This document shows, piece by piece, positions 17,577 to 26,224 of a DNA stretch of 32,738 nucleotides. The stretch is from positions 1 to 32,738 of the forward strand of contig NZ_JAKZGP010000054.1 of the NCBI RefSeq assembly GCF_022549775.1. Reading direction: 5' to 3'. Origin of the DNA: Belliella filtrata. GTDB lineage: Bacteria; Bacteroidota; Bacteroidia; Cytophagales; Cyclobacteriaceae. A program made the position numbers and the translations under genes. Below the pieces are notes generated by a model. The model saw only the letters and a list, made by a program, of their open reading frames with translations. It was not told where the DNA came from and did not search any database. Within the stretch, counting starts at the first letter, position 1, and the number at the start of each line of letters is the position of its first letter.

Positions 17577-19520
17577 TTAATACCCAGGATTCTGATAGGT
17601 AGTCCTATCTCCTGTCATGGCATCAATTTGACTTTGAGGAATCGGTCTTAGATAATGGAAAGGTTGAATTGTCCTAGTGATAGTCTGAGGAGTACGATCA
17701 CTGTAACTCATCCCCCCGATTTGGTAAGTACCTGCCAGTTCTTCCCACTTCTGGGTTCTGATCAGGTCATACCATCTATAGCCTTCCCCATAGTATTCTC
17801 TAGATCTCTCTGCGAGGATATAGTTGATATCAATTTCAGCTGGAGTGGCAGCTACCATTTCTGCACTATTGTCTTCGATTTTTTCAGTATTTCCATTGTT
17901 ATCCCAGCGCCATACACCAGCTCTTGCTCTGATCACATTGATCAGTTCACGTGCACTCATTGGGCCAGTAGCTCCTTGGACGGCAGCTTCTGCAGCTATG
18001 AAATAAAGTTCTGATAGCTTGGCAATATTAAACGGCCTTGTACTACCTGCATTAGGCTCTCCAAGTCCTGTCCCGCTATCTGTCCTGTAAGGACCTAGCT
18101 TCCAAAGACCCGGGTGAACGATCCTACTGATGCCACTAGGAGAAATTACAAAATCTGATCTACCTGGCAATATTCCTGCTCCAATGTTCCCACCCAAACT
18201 AGAAGGAGAAGGATAGTCAATCGCCTGATCAGGCTCATCATCCAAGAATGTCAGAATAGCATCACCAGGTTGTACTTCGATCAAGTTAGCATTATACATA
18301 GGCCCACTAATCACTGGTGTTCTATCTGTATTGGCTCTATATACCGTAGTGAATGTACCATCATACCTAGAGTCATTGGTTTTATCTGCAAAGGTATTCG
18401 TAATCACACCAATTGGTGGAGCCATCCTTGTCCATGGCCTCCCTGTTGCTTGGATTGCTTCTCTTCTGACAGATTCTATATTTCCTGCCCATTCACTTGC
18501 TGAAGAACTACTTCTAAGCACAGTGTAATTCCATGTCATCATCCATCCTGCGAAGTTTTCAGGTGCAGCTCCATTACCCCATACAAGGCTGGCCCCATTA
18601 TAAAACTCACTATCTTCTGTATGATCAGCATAGAGCAACAACTCACTATTTCTATCATTTTGTGCCAAATTCACATCATAAAATGTCTCTTGAAGTGAAA
18701 ATGGTCCTGGGTCATTAATAGCTTCCATCGCTATATTATAAGCCTCTTGGTAGTACCATTGTGCTGTATTCCCATCAGGGTCCTCTCTTGGAGTTTCTGG
18801 ATATGTTGGGATATTGTTTGGATTCTCCAGCCACCAGGCATAAGTCAAATAAGCCTTAGCCAAATATAATCTAGCCAAAGTTTTGGTCGCAGTTCCTGTC
18901 AATCTCGGTGTAGCTGGTAAATCCTCAATGGCTTGCAACATATCTGGGAAAATCCCTCTCGTATAGACTTCAGGCACTGTATTTCTTACTGATGTCCTTG
19001 ATGGCTCTATATTGAAGGCCAATTCACCAGAACCCAAATCCAAAGGAACACCTCCGAAAGTCTGTACAAGCAAGAAGTAATCAAAAGCCCTAAAGAACCT
19101 TGCTTCCGCTACCAATGCATCTGAAACTTCAGCATCTGCGGCAAATTCAATAACACCATTTGCTGTGTTGATATTAGAGAATGCTGCTCCCCATAAAGCA
19201 TCCGCTCTACTGTTGTTGGGATCAATATCTCCTTGACCACTCAAGTCCATGACAAGGAAGTTTTGATCAGCACTTTGTGCATAGGTAGCTTCATCAGTGC
19301 CTGTCAAAGTAGTATTATAGTAATATGCTTGTCCATAGATATACCTCAAATGTGCATACATTGATGTAATCCCACCCAAGATTCCTTCTTGTGTTTGAAA
19401 AAACCCTGGTTCAAAAATACTTCTTGGTTGCTCTTCTAGGATCTCTGTACATGAAACCAATAGCAAACCAGTCAATAGAAATACCTTGATTGATTTTAAG
19501 TAAAATTGTATCTTTTTCAT
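17577..19520 (-). CDS. SusD/RagB-family glycan-binding lipoprotein
   Basis: 647 residues. The N-terminus is a lipoprotein signal (MKKIQFYLKSIKVFLLTGLLLVSC, Cys24 lipidated) followed by the acidic TEILEEQP usual for surface-exposed SusD proteins. The N-terminal TPR-like half shows EARFFRAFDYFLLVQTFGGVPL and AKAYLTYAWW. The C-terminus has LAERSREYYGEGYRWYDLIR and ends in LRPIPQSQIDAM...NPGY, the standard SusD ending. It should sit on the outer membrane as the lid over the SusC channel encoded 5 bp upstream and bind xylan oligosaccharides. The specificity is inferred from the neighbouring GH115, GH67 and GH10 genes, not from the protein itself. Confidence 0.96.
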   Translation of the reverse strand: MKKIQFYLKSIKVFLLTGLLLVSCTEILEEQPRSIFEPGFFQTQEGILGGITSMYAHLRYIYGQAYYYNTTLTGTDEATYAQSADQNFLVMDLSGQGDIDPNNSRADALWGAAFSNINTANGVIEFAADAEVSDALVAEARFFRAFDYFLLVQTFGGVPLDLGSGELAFNIEPSRTSVRNTVPEVYTRGIFPDMLQAIEDLPATPRLTGTATKTLARLYLAKAYLTYAWWLENPNNIPTYPETPREDPDGNTAQWYYQEAYNIAMEAINDPGPFSLQETFYDVNLAQNDRNSELLLYADHTEDSEFYNGASLVWGNGAAPENFAGWMMTWNYTVLRSSSSASEWAGNIESVRREAIQATGRPWTRMAPPIGVITNTFADKTNDSRYDGTFTTVYRANTDRTPVISGPMYNANLIEVQPGDAILTFLDDEPDQAIDYPSPSSLGGNIGAGILPGRSDFVISPSGISRIVHPGLWKLGPYRTDSGTGLGEPNAGSTRPFNIAKLSELYFIAAEAAVQGATGPMSARELINVIRARAGVWRWDNNGNTEKIEDNSAEMVAATPAEIDINYILAERSREYYGEGYRWYDLIRTQKWEELAGTYQIGGMSYSDRTPQTITRTIQPFHYLRPIPQSQIDAMTGDRTTYQNPGY

Positions 19521-19525
19521 GGTTT

Positions 19526-22500
19526 TTAGAATGTCAAGTTAAGACCAATGATAAAATTACGCGTAGCTGGTGCATTTGTACCAATAGTAAGCAACCTGCT
19601 AGGAATAGCATCTGTTATAGCTGCGTTTTGGTCACCAAAAGAGTTGGTCTCTGGATCCAAACCAGTCTCTCTATTGAATGGAGAGAATAGCACAAATGGA
19701 TTCTGCACAGCACCATAGATTCTCAACCTACTCATACCAGCCTTGGTCATCCAGTTGCTCGCATTATCAAAGTTATACCCTAAAGTCATGGTACGAATCT
19801 TTAAAAATGAAGCATCAAAATATCCTAAGGTACTTCCATACTTTGGATTATCACCACTTGCCAATCCTCCTGGAGCTGGATATCTTGCCTCGGTATTTTC
19901 TGGTGTCCAATAATCTACAGAGACATTGTTTCTTCTTCCACTCATCAAGTTCAAATATCCACTTGATGAATGTAGCGTACTGATCAAAACTCCTCCGCTT
20001 TTGAAAGTACCAACTATACTAAGATCAAAGTTTTTGTAAGCAACTCTGGTATTGAAACCACCCATAAAATTTGGCTGAAGATCTAGGATTTGTCTATCAT
20101 CTGGGCCGATGGCCCTTGTAGGAACACCTTCTGAATCAAAATCACCTGTATACTCCACTTTTATCATACCAACATTACCTCCTGGTTCAAGAATATCTCT
20201 ATGTGGATCCCCTTCTTGCCATAATCCAATATATTTATGGTCAAAAATCACATCTATAGGATGTCCAACAAACCACCAGTTTCCTTCATCCCTATCCTGA
20301 CCAGAAGCCAATGAAACCAATTCATTTCTATTGGCATAGATGTTTATTCCAGCTTCCCAGCTCCAGTCATTATTTTCGAAAATCAAACCGTTCAAAGCTA
20401 GCTCTACCCCTTTGTTTTGAGTCTCTCCTATATTTGCTGTATAGCTTCCTACTCCAGAAGTTGCTGGAAGATTTACGCCTAAAAGGATGTCTTTTGTGTT
20501 AGTGATGTAATACTCCAAACTACCCGTCAAACGGTTGTTGAATAATCCAAAATCAACACCTGCATTGTATGTCTCTGAGTATTCCCAACCAAGATTTGGA
20601 TTAGGAAGTGAGTTCACGAAGTAACCTGTCAATAGCGCATCATTACCAAAGTTGTAAGGTCTGATCCCCAATCCACCCAAGGTCGCATAAGGTGCGATAG
20701 CTTGATTGGAAGTCTGGCCATATCCAAGTCTCAATTTTAACATATCCACTTGTGACACATTATTCATAAACGATTCTTTACCAATGTTCCAACCTACCGA
20801 AACAGCTGGATAAGTATGCCATTTGAAGCCTGGAGCTAGTCTAGAAGACCCATCAGATCTTAATGTCGCAGAGATCATGTATTTGTCATCATAAGAATAC
20901 ATCACACGTCCCATCAATGAGCTTAGCCCCCATAGCTGATAGTTTTGATCATTTGGGTTGATTTGGATTTCTCCATCAGAATGTCCAAGATTGTAAAATT
21001 GAAACTGGCTTGCAGCTATATCTCTTGCCCACATCCTTGAGCTATAAAACTTATTCTGCTCATTGGCATAAAGCGCCGTTACATTTACAATGTGCTTATC
21101 TGCAAAAATTTTGTCATACGTGATCAAGTTTTCCATGATCCAGTGGAAATTATGAGAATTCCCAACTGCCGCAAAGGATTCGGTATCTGGATTAGGGCTA
21201 GTTACACCACGACCAGTAAACTCCCCATTGTTGGTTTGCCTGTAATCCAAACCTAAATTGGCTCTGTACTTCAAACCTTCCACACCAGGGATTTTCAACT
21301 CTGCATACAGTGCATTGTAAGTAGCGTATGTACGAGTTTCGTTCAACCACTGCCCTTCCAAATCTTCAATAACATCTCTTGTTCCTACCCATGAATCATC
21401 CATAGGCATACCAATAGTTCTTCTGCGTGTCCCATCTGCATTGAAAGGACTTGCTAGAGGAGACAAACTTAGAATCCCATACAGCCCTACTTGAGATCCT
21501 TGTTGCGTATTGAAGTTATTGTTACTATTGAATCCTACTCTCAAGTGGTTTCCGATTTCTTGATCTATGGCAGCTCTCATAGAGATCCTATCAAACTGCT
21601 GCGTAGGGATTACTCCTTCATCATGATAATATCCTAATCCAAAACTGTAAGTACTCTTCTCACCACCACCTGATATATTTACATCATGGCTAGACATTGT
21701 ACCCGTCTGATACATCAATCCTTGCCAATCTGTATTTACATCATTTGCTTCGCTTGGCCCTGGGTTTTCAAATAAACCAGCGGCTTCCCTCATGGCTAGA
21801 AACTCTGGACCATCCATCATTGGATATGGAGAAAAAACTGTTCTTGGTCCATGAAATCCACTGTACCTAATTTTCGCTTCTTGGCCTTTAAATCCCTTTT
21901 TGGTCGTCACCAAAACAACACCATTGGCACCTCTAGAACCATAGATAGCTGTAGCAGAAGCATCCTTTAAAATATCGATACTATCGATATCTTCTGGGTT
22001 GATATCAGCAATAGATCCTGCAAATGGTATCCCGTTGAGAACAATCAAAGGATCGTTACTCGCTGTAAGGGATCGATTTCCCCTGATTCTGATTTGCATC
22101 GTTGCACCTGGTTGAGAAGATGTCTGGGAAATATCTACACCAGGCAACCTTCCTTGAAGTGCTTGTGAGATGTTTGCCGAAGGCACTTCACGCATTACAT
22201 CTCCACCAATTGATGCTACCGATCCAGTGACCGCTTCTTGACGCATGGTACCATACCCCACGACCACTACTTCATCCAATGAGCTCACATCTGGCTCCAT
22301 ATTTATTGTGATCTCAGAGCGGTTGCCCACTTGAATCTCTTGAGTAACAAAGCCCACAAACGAAAAAATCAATGTTGCACCTTGCTGCACATTGATTTCA
22401 AAGTCTCCGTCTATTCCTGTTACTACTCCATTCGTGGTACCTTTCTCTTGTACAGATGCACCAGGTAGACCTAACTCCGTCTCATCTAGTACAACACCCT

Positions 22501-22633
22501 TTACTGTCACTGATTGAGCTAATGAAGACCAGCTAATAGCAACCAGCATCAACACTCCAATTGTCCTTTTGAGCCAAACATCAAAAACTACTCCTTGTTT
22601 TGGGTAATTAAACTTGGCTTGGTTTTTTTTCAT
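19526..22633 (-). CDS. SusC/RagA-family TonB-dependent outer-membrane transporter
   Basis: 1035 residues. After a signal peptide with a long basic N-region (cleaved near SSLAQ) comes a carboxypeptidase-like regulatory domain (VTVKGVVLDETELGLPGASV, FVGFVTQEI, about 43-125). The SusC box DEVVVVGYGTMRQ and the plug (LQGRLPGVDI, MQIRIRGNRS, IDSIDILKDASATAIYGSRG) follow, then the beta-barrel ending in an aromatic residue (GLNLTF). It forms the energised channel that imports oligosaccharides captured by SusD, whose gene starts 5 bp after its stop. It is transcribed away from GH67 across a region with two operator-like sites, which suggests LacI control. The substrate, glucuronoxylan oligomers, is inferred from context. 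Confidence 0.97.
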   Translation of the reverse strand: MKKNQAKFNYPKQGVVFDVWLKRTIGVLMLVAISWSSLAQSVTVKGVVLDETELGLPGASVQEKGTTNGVVTGIDGDFEINVQQGATLIFSFVGFVTQEIQVGNRSEITINMEPDVSSLDEVVVVGYGTMRQEAVTGSVASIGGDVMREVPSANISQALQGRLPGVDISQTSSQPGATMQIRIRGNRSLTASNDPLIVLNGIPFAGSIADINPEDIDSIDILKDASATAIYGSRGANGVVLVTTKKGFKGQEAKIRYSGFHGPRTVFSPYPMMDGPEFLAMREAAGLFENPGPSEANDVNTDWQGLMYQTGTMSSHDVNISGGGEKSTYSFGLGYYHDEGVIPTQQFDRISMRAAIDQEIGNHLRVGFNSNNNFNTQQGSQVGLYGILSLSPLASPFNADGTRRRTIGMPMDDSWVGTRDVIEDLEGQWLNETRTYATYNALYAELKIPGVEGLKYRANLGLDYRQTNNGEFTGRGVTSPNPDTESFAAVGNSHNFHWIMENLITYDKIFADKHIVNVTALYANEQNKFYSSRMWARDIAASQFQFYNLGHSDGEIQINPNDQNYQLWGLSSLMGRVMYSYDDKYMISATLRSDGSSRLAPGFKWHTYPAVSVGWNIGKESFMNNVSQVDMLKLRLGYGQTSNQAIAPYATLGGLGIRPYNFGNDALLTGYFVNSLPNPNLGWEYSETYNAGVDFGLFNNRLTGSLEYYITNTKDILLGVNLPATSGVGSYTANIGETQNKGVELALNGLIFENNDWSWEAGINIYANRNELVSLASGQDRDEGNWWFVGHPIDVIFDHKYIGLWQEGDPHRDILEPGGNVGMIKVEYTGDFDSEGVPTRAIGPDDRQILDLQPNFMGGFNTRVAYKNFDLSIVGTFKSGGVLISTLHSSSGYLNLMSGRRNNVSVDYWTPENTEARYPAPGGLASGDNPKYGSTLGYFDASFLKIRTMTLGYNFDNASNWMTKAGMSRLRIYGAVQNPFVLFSPFNRETGLDPETNSFGDQNAAITDAIPSRLLTIGTNAPATRNFIIGLNLTF

Positions 22634-22760
22634 ATGGTAGATTATTTGTTGGGTAAGAAATGTTTTTGTTATGAAAAGATCTCAAAGTCAATGGTTTTGT
22701 TCAATTCCAAATTTCCAAAATCATATTCACGGGTTAAACTTCATAATTTTTGTTCTTTAA

Positions 22761-22774
22761 TGCAACCGATTTCA
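22761..22774 (+). promoter_or_regulatory. LacI-type operator-like site 3
   Basis: TGCAACCGATTTCA, identical to site 1 and followed by a similar T/A-rich stretch. It lies 128 bp upstream of the susC start. Confidence 0.65.
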
Positions 22775-22923
22775 TATTTATTTTATAATTTCGGAATTCA
22801 GAAGAAGGAAAATTGCTTTAACTTAAATCATAAATTATCAGATTTACCTTTAGAATAATGTACTTCGATAATTTGTGAAAAAAACTCAAAGCTATTCATA
22901 ATCATAATATACTTAAAGATCAA

Positions 22924-22937
22924 TGTAACCGATTTCA
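22924..22937 (+). promoter_or_regulatory. LacI-type operator-like site 4
   Basis: TGTAACCGATTTCA, one base different from sites 1 and 3. It is 163 bp from site 3 and 69 bp before the GH67 start. Confidence 0.65.
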
Positions 22938-23006
22938 TGGATGACTTTTAAAGTAACTATCACATTAAATTAAGACCTAAAACAAAAACCAATAACCCAT
23001 CAAAAA

Positions 23007-25148
23007 ATGAAATTTATTTTCTCACTATGCTTCATTTTAGTAATCAACATCATTTCTGCCTTTGCCAATGATGGATATAAACTTTGGCTTCAATACTACC
23101 CTATTGAAAATCCAAGTGCATGGCAATTATCAGTACTAAAAAACCACAAAATCCATGGGGATTCTGAAACAATCTCTATCATCAAAAATGAGCTAGAATT
23201 AGCGGCATCGGGAATGGTAAGCCCAAGTAAGCATCCTACCAAAAAAGACAAAAAGAACACACCAAACACCTTACTGATAGCGAAACATCAGGATCTCGGC
23301 CTAGAAGTGCTCCCAAACACTCTAATCAATCAATTGGTGGATGATGGGTATGCGATTTTTTTAGATAAAAAATCTGGTCAAATCATTGTGACTGCAAAAT
23401 CAGATATTGGTCTATTATATGGTACTTTCCGATTGCTTCAAATGATTCAAATCGGTGATAGTGTTCCTGAAGAAGGAATATTTCAATCTCCTAAGATCAC
23501 CCACAGGGTACTGAATCACTGGGACAACTTAGATAGAACTGTAGAAAGAGGTTATTCAGGTTTTAGCATTTGGAATTGGCACAGGCTACCAAGGCACATT
23601 GACCAGCAATATCACGATTATGCCAGAGCAAATGCTTCTATCGGTATCAATGGCACAGTCCTTACGAATGTAAATGCTAACTCATTGGTGCTTACTCCAA
23701 GCTACTTAGAAAAAGTCAAGGCTTTAGCTGATGTATTTAGACCTTACGGGATTAAAGTTTACCTCACAGCTAGATTTTCATCACCTATCGAAATTGGAAA
23801 ACTACCAACTGCAGATCCTTTGGATGAAGATGTCCAAGCTTGGTGGAAAGAAAAAGCGAAAGAAATCTACAAGCATATTCCTGACTTTGGTGGGTTTGTG
23901 GTAAAAGCTGATTCTGAAGGACAGCCAGGACCTCATAATTACAAAAGATCTCAAGCCGATGGTGCAAACATGCTCGCTGAAGCGCTAGAACCATTTGGAG
24001 GCATTGTCATGTGGAGGGCATTTGTCTACAGCGAGCATACACCTGATGATAGGCACAAGCAAGCTTATAATGAGTTCAAACCACTTGATGGGAAATTTAA
24101 AGGTAATGTCATTGTACAAGTCAAAAATGGTGCGATTGACTTCCAGCCTAGAGAGCCTTTTCATCCAATGTTTGGAGCTATGCCTCAAACTCCCCTAATG
24201 ATGGAGTTCCAAATCACGCAAGAATACCTTGGTCATGATACACATTTGGCATTCTTAGCACCTCTATTTGAGGAAGTACTGAAAGAAGATACTTTTACCA
24301 ATGGTGCTGGTAGTGAAGTGGCTAAGGTGATAGACGGATCATTGCACAACCATAAACTGACGGCCATGGCAGGTGTGGCAAACATAGGCTCAGACCGAAA
24401 CTGGACAGGCCATCATTTCCATCAAGCGAATTGGTATGCCTATGGAAAAATGGCATGGGCCCCCTACATAAGCTCAGCTGAAATAGCTGAAGAATGGCTA
24501 AAACTCACTTTTACAACTGACAAAAACTTTGTAGGGCCTATCCAAAAAATGATGCTTGCTTCTAGAGAAATGGTTGTCAATTATATGACGCCACTGGGAC
24601 TGCACCATATCATGGCAGAAAGCCACCACTACGGACCAGGACCGTGGGTAACAGGAGGTAGAAGGGCAGACTGGACAGCTACTTATTACCATCAAGCTTC
24701 TGAAACTGGGATTGGTTTTGACAGAACAAAAACTGGATCAAACGCATTGGAACAATACGCTGAACAAATACAGAAACTTTGGGGAGATGTTGAAACTATA
24801 CCAGAAGAACATCTACTATGGTTTCATCATTTGCCATGGTCACACAAACTTCAAAATGGAAAATCACTTTGGGATAACATCGCAATACACTATCAAAAAG
24901 GTGTAGATGAAGCAAAAGCCAATGTGAAACTTTGGGAAACTGTGCAAGGAAAGATTGACCATGAAAGGTTTGCGCACGTACACTCCTTCTTAAAAATCCA
25001 GGCTGAGGAAGCCGTCTGGTGGAAAGATGCATGTTTGACATATTTCTCACAATTCTCCAAAATGTCCCTTCCTGACGGAGTAGAAGAACCAACTCATGAT
25101 TTGGAATACTACAAAAGCATTAGACCAAGGCATGTGCCAGGGATATAA
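23007..25148 (+). CDS. aguA: GH67 alpha-glucuronidase
   Basis: 713 residues, exported (signal peptide MKFIFSLCFILVINIISAFA). GH67 enzymes remove 4-O-methyl-glucuronic acid from the non-reducing terminal xylose of aldouronic acids, that is, from xylanase products rather than polymer. Landmarks are LNHWDNLDRTVERGYSG, SIWNWHRLP, VKADSEGQPGP (putative general acid Glu304), GAIDFQPREPFHPMFG (Asp378), MMEFQITQEYLGHD (Glu406) and GSDRNWTGHHFHQANWYAYG. The 28-residue spacing of Asp378 and Glu406 fits the carboxylate pair known in the family. The length is family-typical. It heads a plus-strand group with the SDR and GH10 genes and is divergent from susC. Together with two GH115 genes it makes three alpha-glucuronidases in one locus. 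Confidence 0.96.
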   Translation: MKFIFSLCFILVINIISAFANDGYKLWLQYYPIENPSAWQLSVLKNHKIHGDSETISIIKNELELAASGMVSPSKHPTKKDKKNTPNTLLIAKHQDLGLEVLPNTLINQLVDDGYAIFLDKKSGQIIVTAKSDIGLLYGTFRLLQMIQIGDSVPEEGIFQSPKITHRVLNHWDNLDRTVERGYSGFSIWNWHRLPRHIDQQYHDYARANASIGINGTVLTNVNANSLVLTPSYLEKVKALADVFRPYGIKVYLTARFSSPIEIGKLPTADPLDEDVQAWWKEKAKEIYKHIPDFGGFVVKADSEGQPGPHNYKRSQADGANMLAEALEPFGGIVMWRAFVYSEHTPDDRHKQAYNEFKPLDGKFKGNVIVQVKNGAIDFQPREPFHPMFGAMPQTPLMMEFQITQEYLGHDTHLAFLAPLFEEVLKEDTFTNGAGSEVAKVIDGSLHNHKLTAMAGVANIGSDRNWTGHHFHQANWYAYGKMAWAPYISSAEIAEEWLKLTFTTDKNFVGPIQKMMLASREMVVNYMTPLGLHHIMAESHHYGPGPWVTGGRRADWTATYYHQASETGIGFDRTKTGSNALEQYAEQIQKLWGDVETIPEEHLLWFHHLPWSHKLQNGKSLWDNIAIHYQKGVDEAKANVKLWETVQGKIDHERFAHVHSFLKIQAEEAVWWKDACLTYFSQFSKMSLPDGVEEPTHDLEYYKSIRPRHVPGI

Positions 25149-25152
25149 GGAA

Positions 25153-25188
25153 GGATGAAGGGTGAAGTATGAGGGATGAAGGGTGAAG
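25153..25188 (+). repeat. Tandem direct repeat GGATGAAGGGTGAAG
   Basis: Two exact 15-bp copies (25153-25167 and 25174-25188) with a 21-bp period, and a decayed third (GAGTGAA). It starts 5 bp after the GH67 stop. Function unknown. Confidence 0.8.
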
Positions 25189-25208
25189 AGTGAATTATGA
25201 AAAAACAA

Positions 25209-25275
25209 GTCCTGTGAGGACGACCGAGATCTTAGCCTCGGGTTTTAACCCAGGGAATGAAGCGATAGACAAGAA
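25209..25275. repeat. Hairpin-rich intergenic element, possible dispersed repeat
   Basis: Contains TCCTgtgAGGA (25210-25220), CGAG...CTCG and GGGTTttAACCC (25240-25251). GC content and style differ from the AT-rich surroundings. It resembles short dispersed intergenic elements seen in Bacteroidota genomes. Only one copy is in this window, so mobility is unproven. Confidence 0.4.
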
Positions 25276-25303
25276 TCAATCAAAATTAATCATATAACAA
25301 CAT

Positions 25304-26053
25304 ATGAACCAAGAAATTCAAAAGGTAGCAATAGTCACAGGTGGTGGATCTGGATTAGGATTGGCTACAAGTATTAAATTAGTAAATGAAGGAATCAAAA
25401 CGATCATCATAGGAAGAAATCAGCAAAAACTTAACGATGCAAAAGCTCAACTTGGGCCACTCGCAGAGACAATTGCATTTGACTTAAGTAAGACTGGTGA
25501 GATTCCAGCATTGATCGATGAGATCAAATCTAAATTTGGTCGGATAGATATATTAGTAAACAATGCTGGAATTAATATGAAAAAAGAATTCACAGAAGTC
25601 AGTGATGAAGACTTTTTCGAAGTGATCAATACCAATGTACTTTCTGTATTCAGCATTAGCAGAGAAGTAAGTAAGGTTATGATATCACAAGGCAATGGAG
25701 CTATCGTCATGATTTCATCTATGGCTGCCAAATATGGAATCCCTAAAGTAATTGCCTATACAGCTGCAAAATCAGCCATAGAAGGCATGACTAAAGCTAT
25801 GGCTGTAGAACTTTCTCCAAAAGGAATACGAGTCAATTGTGTAGCACCTGGCTTCATTGTGACAGAGATGTCATCCAAAGCGCTAAACAACGACCCAGAG
25901 AGAAAAAACAAAGTAATGGCAAGGACGCCTATGGGATATTTAGGTGAAACTTCTGATATCGCTGAGGCTGTCTACTATTTTGCAAGTGATGCATCGAAAT
26001 ATGTAACAGGCACATCACTTGCCGTGGATGGTGGAAACTCCATAGGATTTTGA
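25304..26053 (+). CDS. SDR-family NAD(P)-dependent oxidoreductase, probable fructuronate/mannonate oxidoreductase
   Basis: 249 residues, cytoplasmic, classical short-chain dehydrogenase. TGGGSGLG (12-19) binds the dinucleotide. NNAG (86-89), Ser139, Tyr152 and Lys156 (YTAAK) form the active-site set, and PGFIVTEMS and YVTGTSLAVDGG are the usual C-terminal marks. SDR sequences do not reveal substrate. The locus has mannonate dehydratase and three alpha-glucuronidases but no classical UxuB, and SDR-type mannonate oxidoreductases are known in other phyla. The best inference is therefore D-fructuronate reduction to D-mannonate. A gluconate-type or xylose dehydrogenase is the main alternative. It lies between GH67 and GH10 on the same strand, 155 bp and 171 bp away. 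Confidence 0.85.
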   Translation: MNQEIQKVAIVTGGGSGLGLATSIKLVNEGIKTIIIGRNQQKLNDAKAQLGPLAETIAFDLSKTGEIPALIDEIKSKFGRIDILVNNAGINMKKEFTEVSDEDFFEVINTNVLSVFSISREVSKVMISQGNGAIVMISSMAAKYGIPKVIAYTAAKSAIEGMTKAMAVELSPKGIRVNCVAPGFIVTEMSSKALNNDPERKNKVMARTPMGYLGETSDIAEAVYYFASDASKYVTGTSLAVDGGNSIGF

Positions 26054-26224
26054 CACTACAACCAACTATAAAAACAAATGATTTCCAGACACTTAATAGT
26101 AAATGAAGATTAATAGACTCATCATTCTTTATAATTATAACCTTGGCTGATAGTCTCAACCATTCAATACTTAAGCCCACTCTTAAAAACCAAAAAGATA
26201 GAAAAACATTTAAACCTAATAACC

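Larger units (their letters stand above)
22634..23006. promoter_or_regulatory. Divergent susC/GH67 control region
   Basis: 373 AT-rich bp without a gene, holding the promoters of the susCD and GH67-SDR-GH10 units. It contains two LacI-type operator-like sites at 22761 and 22924. The first 30 bp after 22761 resemble those after 13126 in the uxuA/lacI region. Confidence 0.65.

Noticed and set aside
17655-18014. 119-codon plus-strand frame opposite susD
   Set aside because: Antisense shadow of a clearly conserved SusD C-terminus.
22887-22894. CAAAGCTA (minus strand TAGCTTTG) as a Bacteroidota -7 box for susC
   Set aside because: It fits TAnnTTTG, but no TTG lies at the usual distance for a -33 box and the leader would be about 250 nt long; too weak to list.
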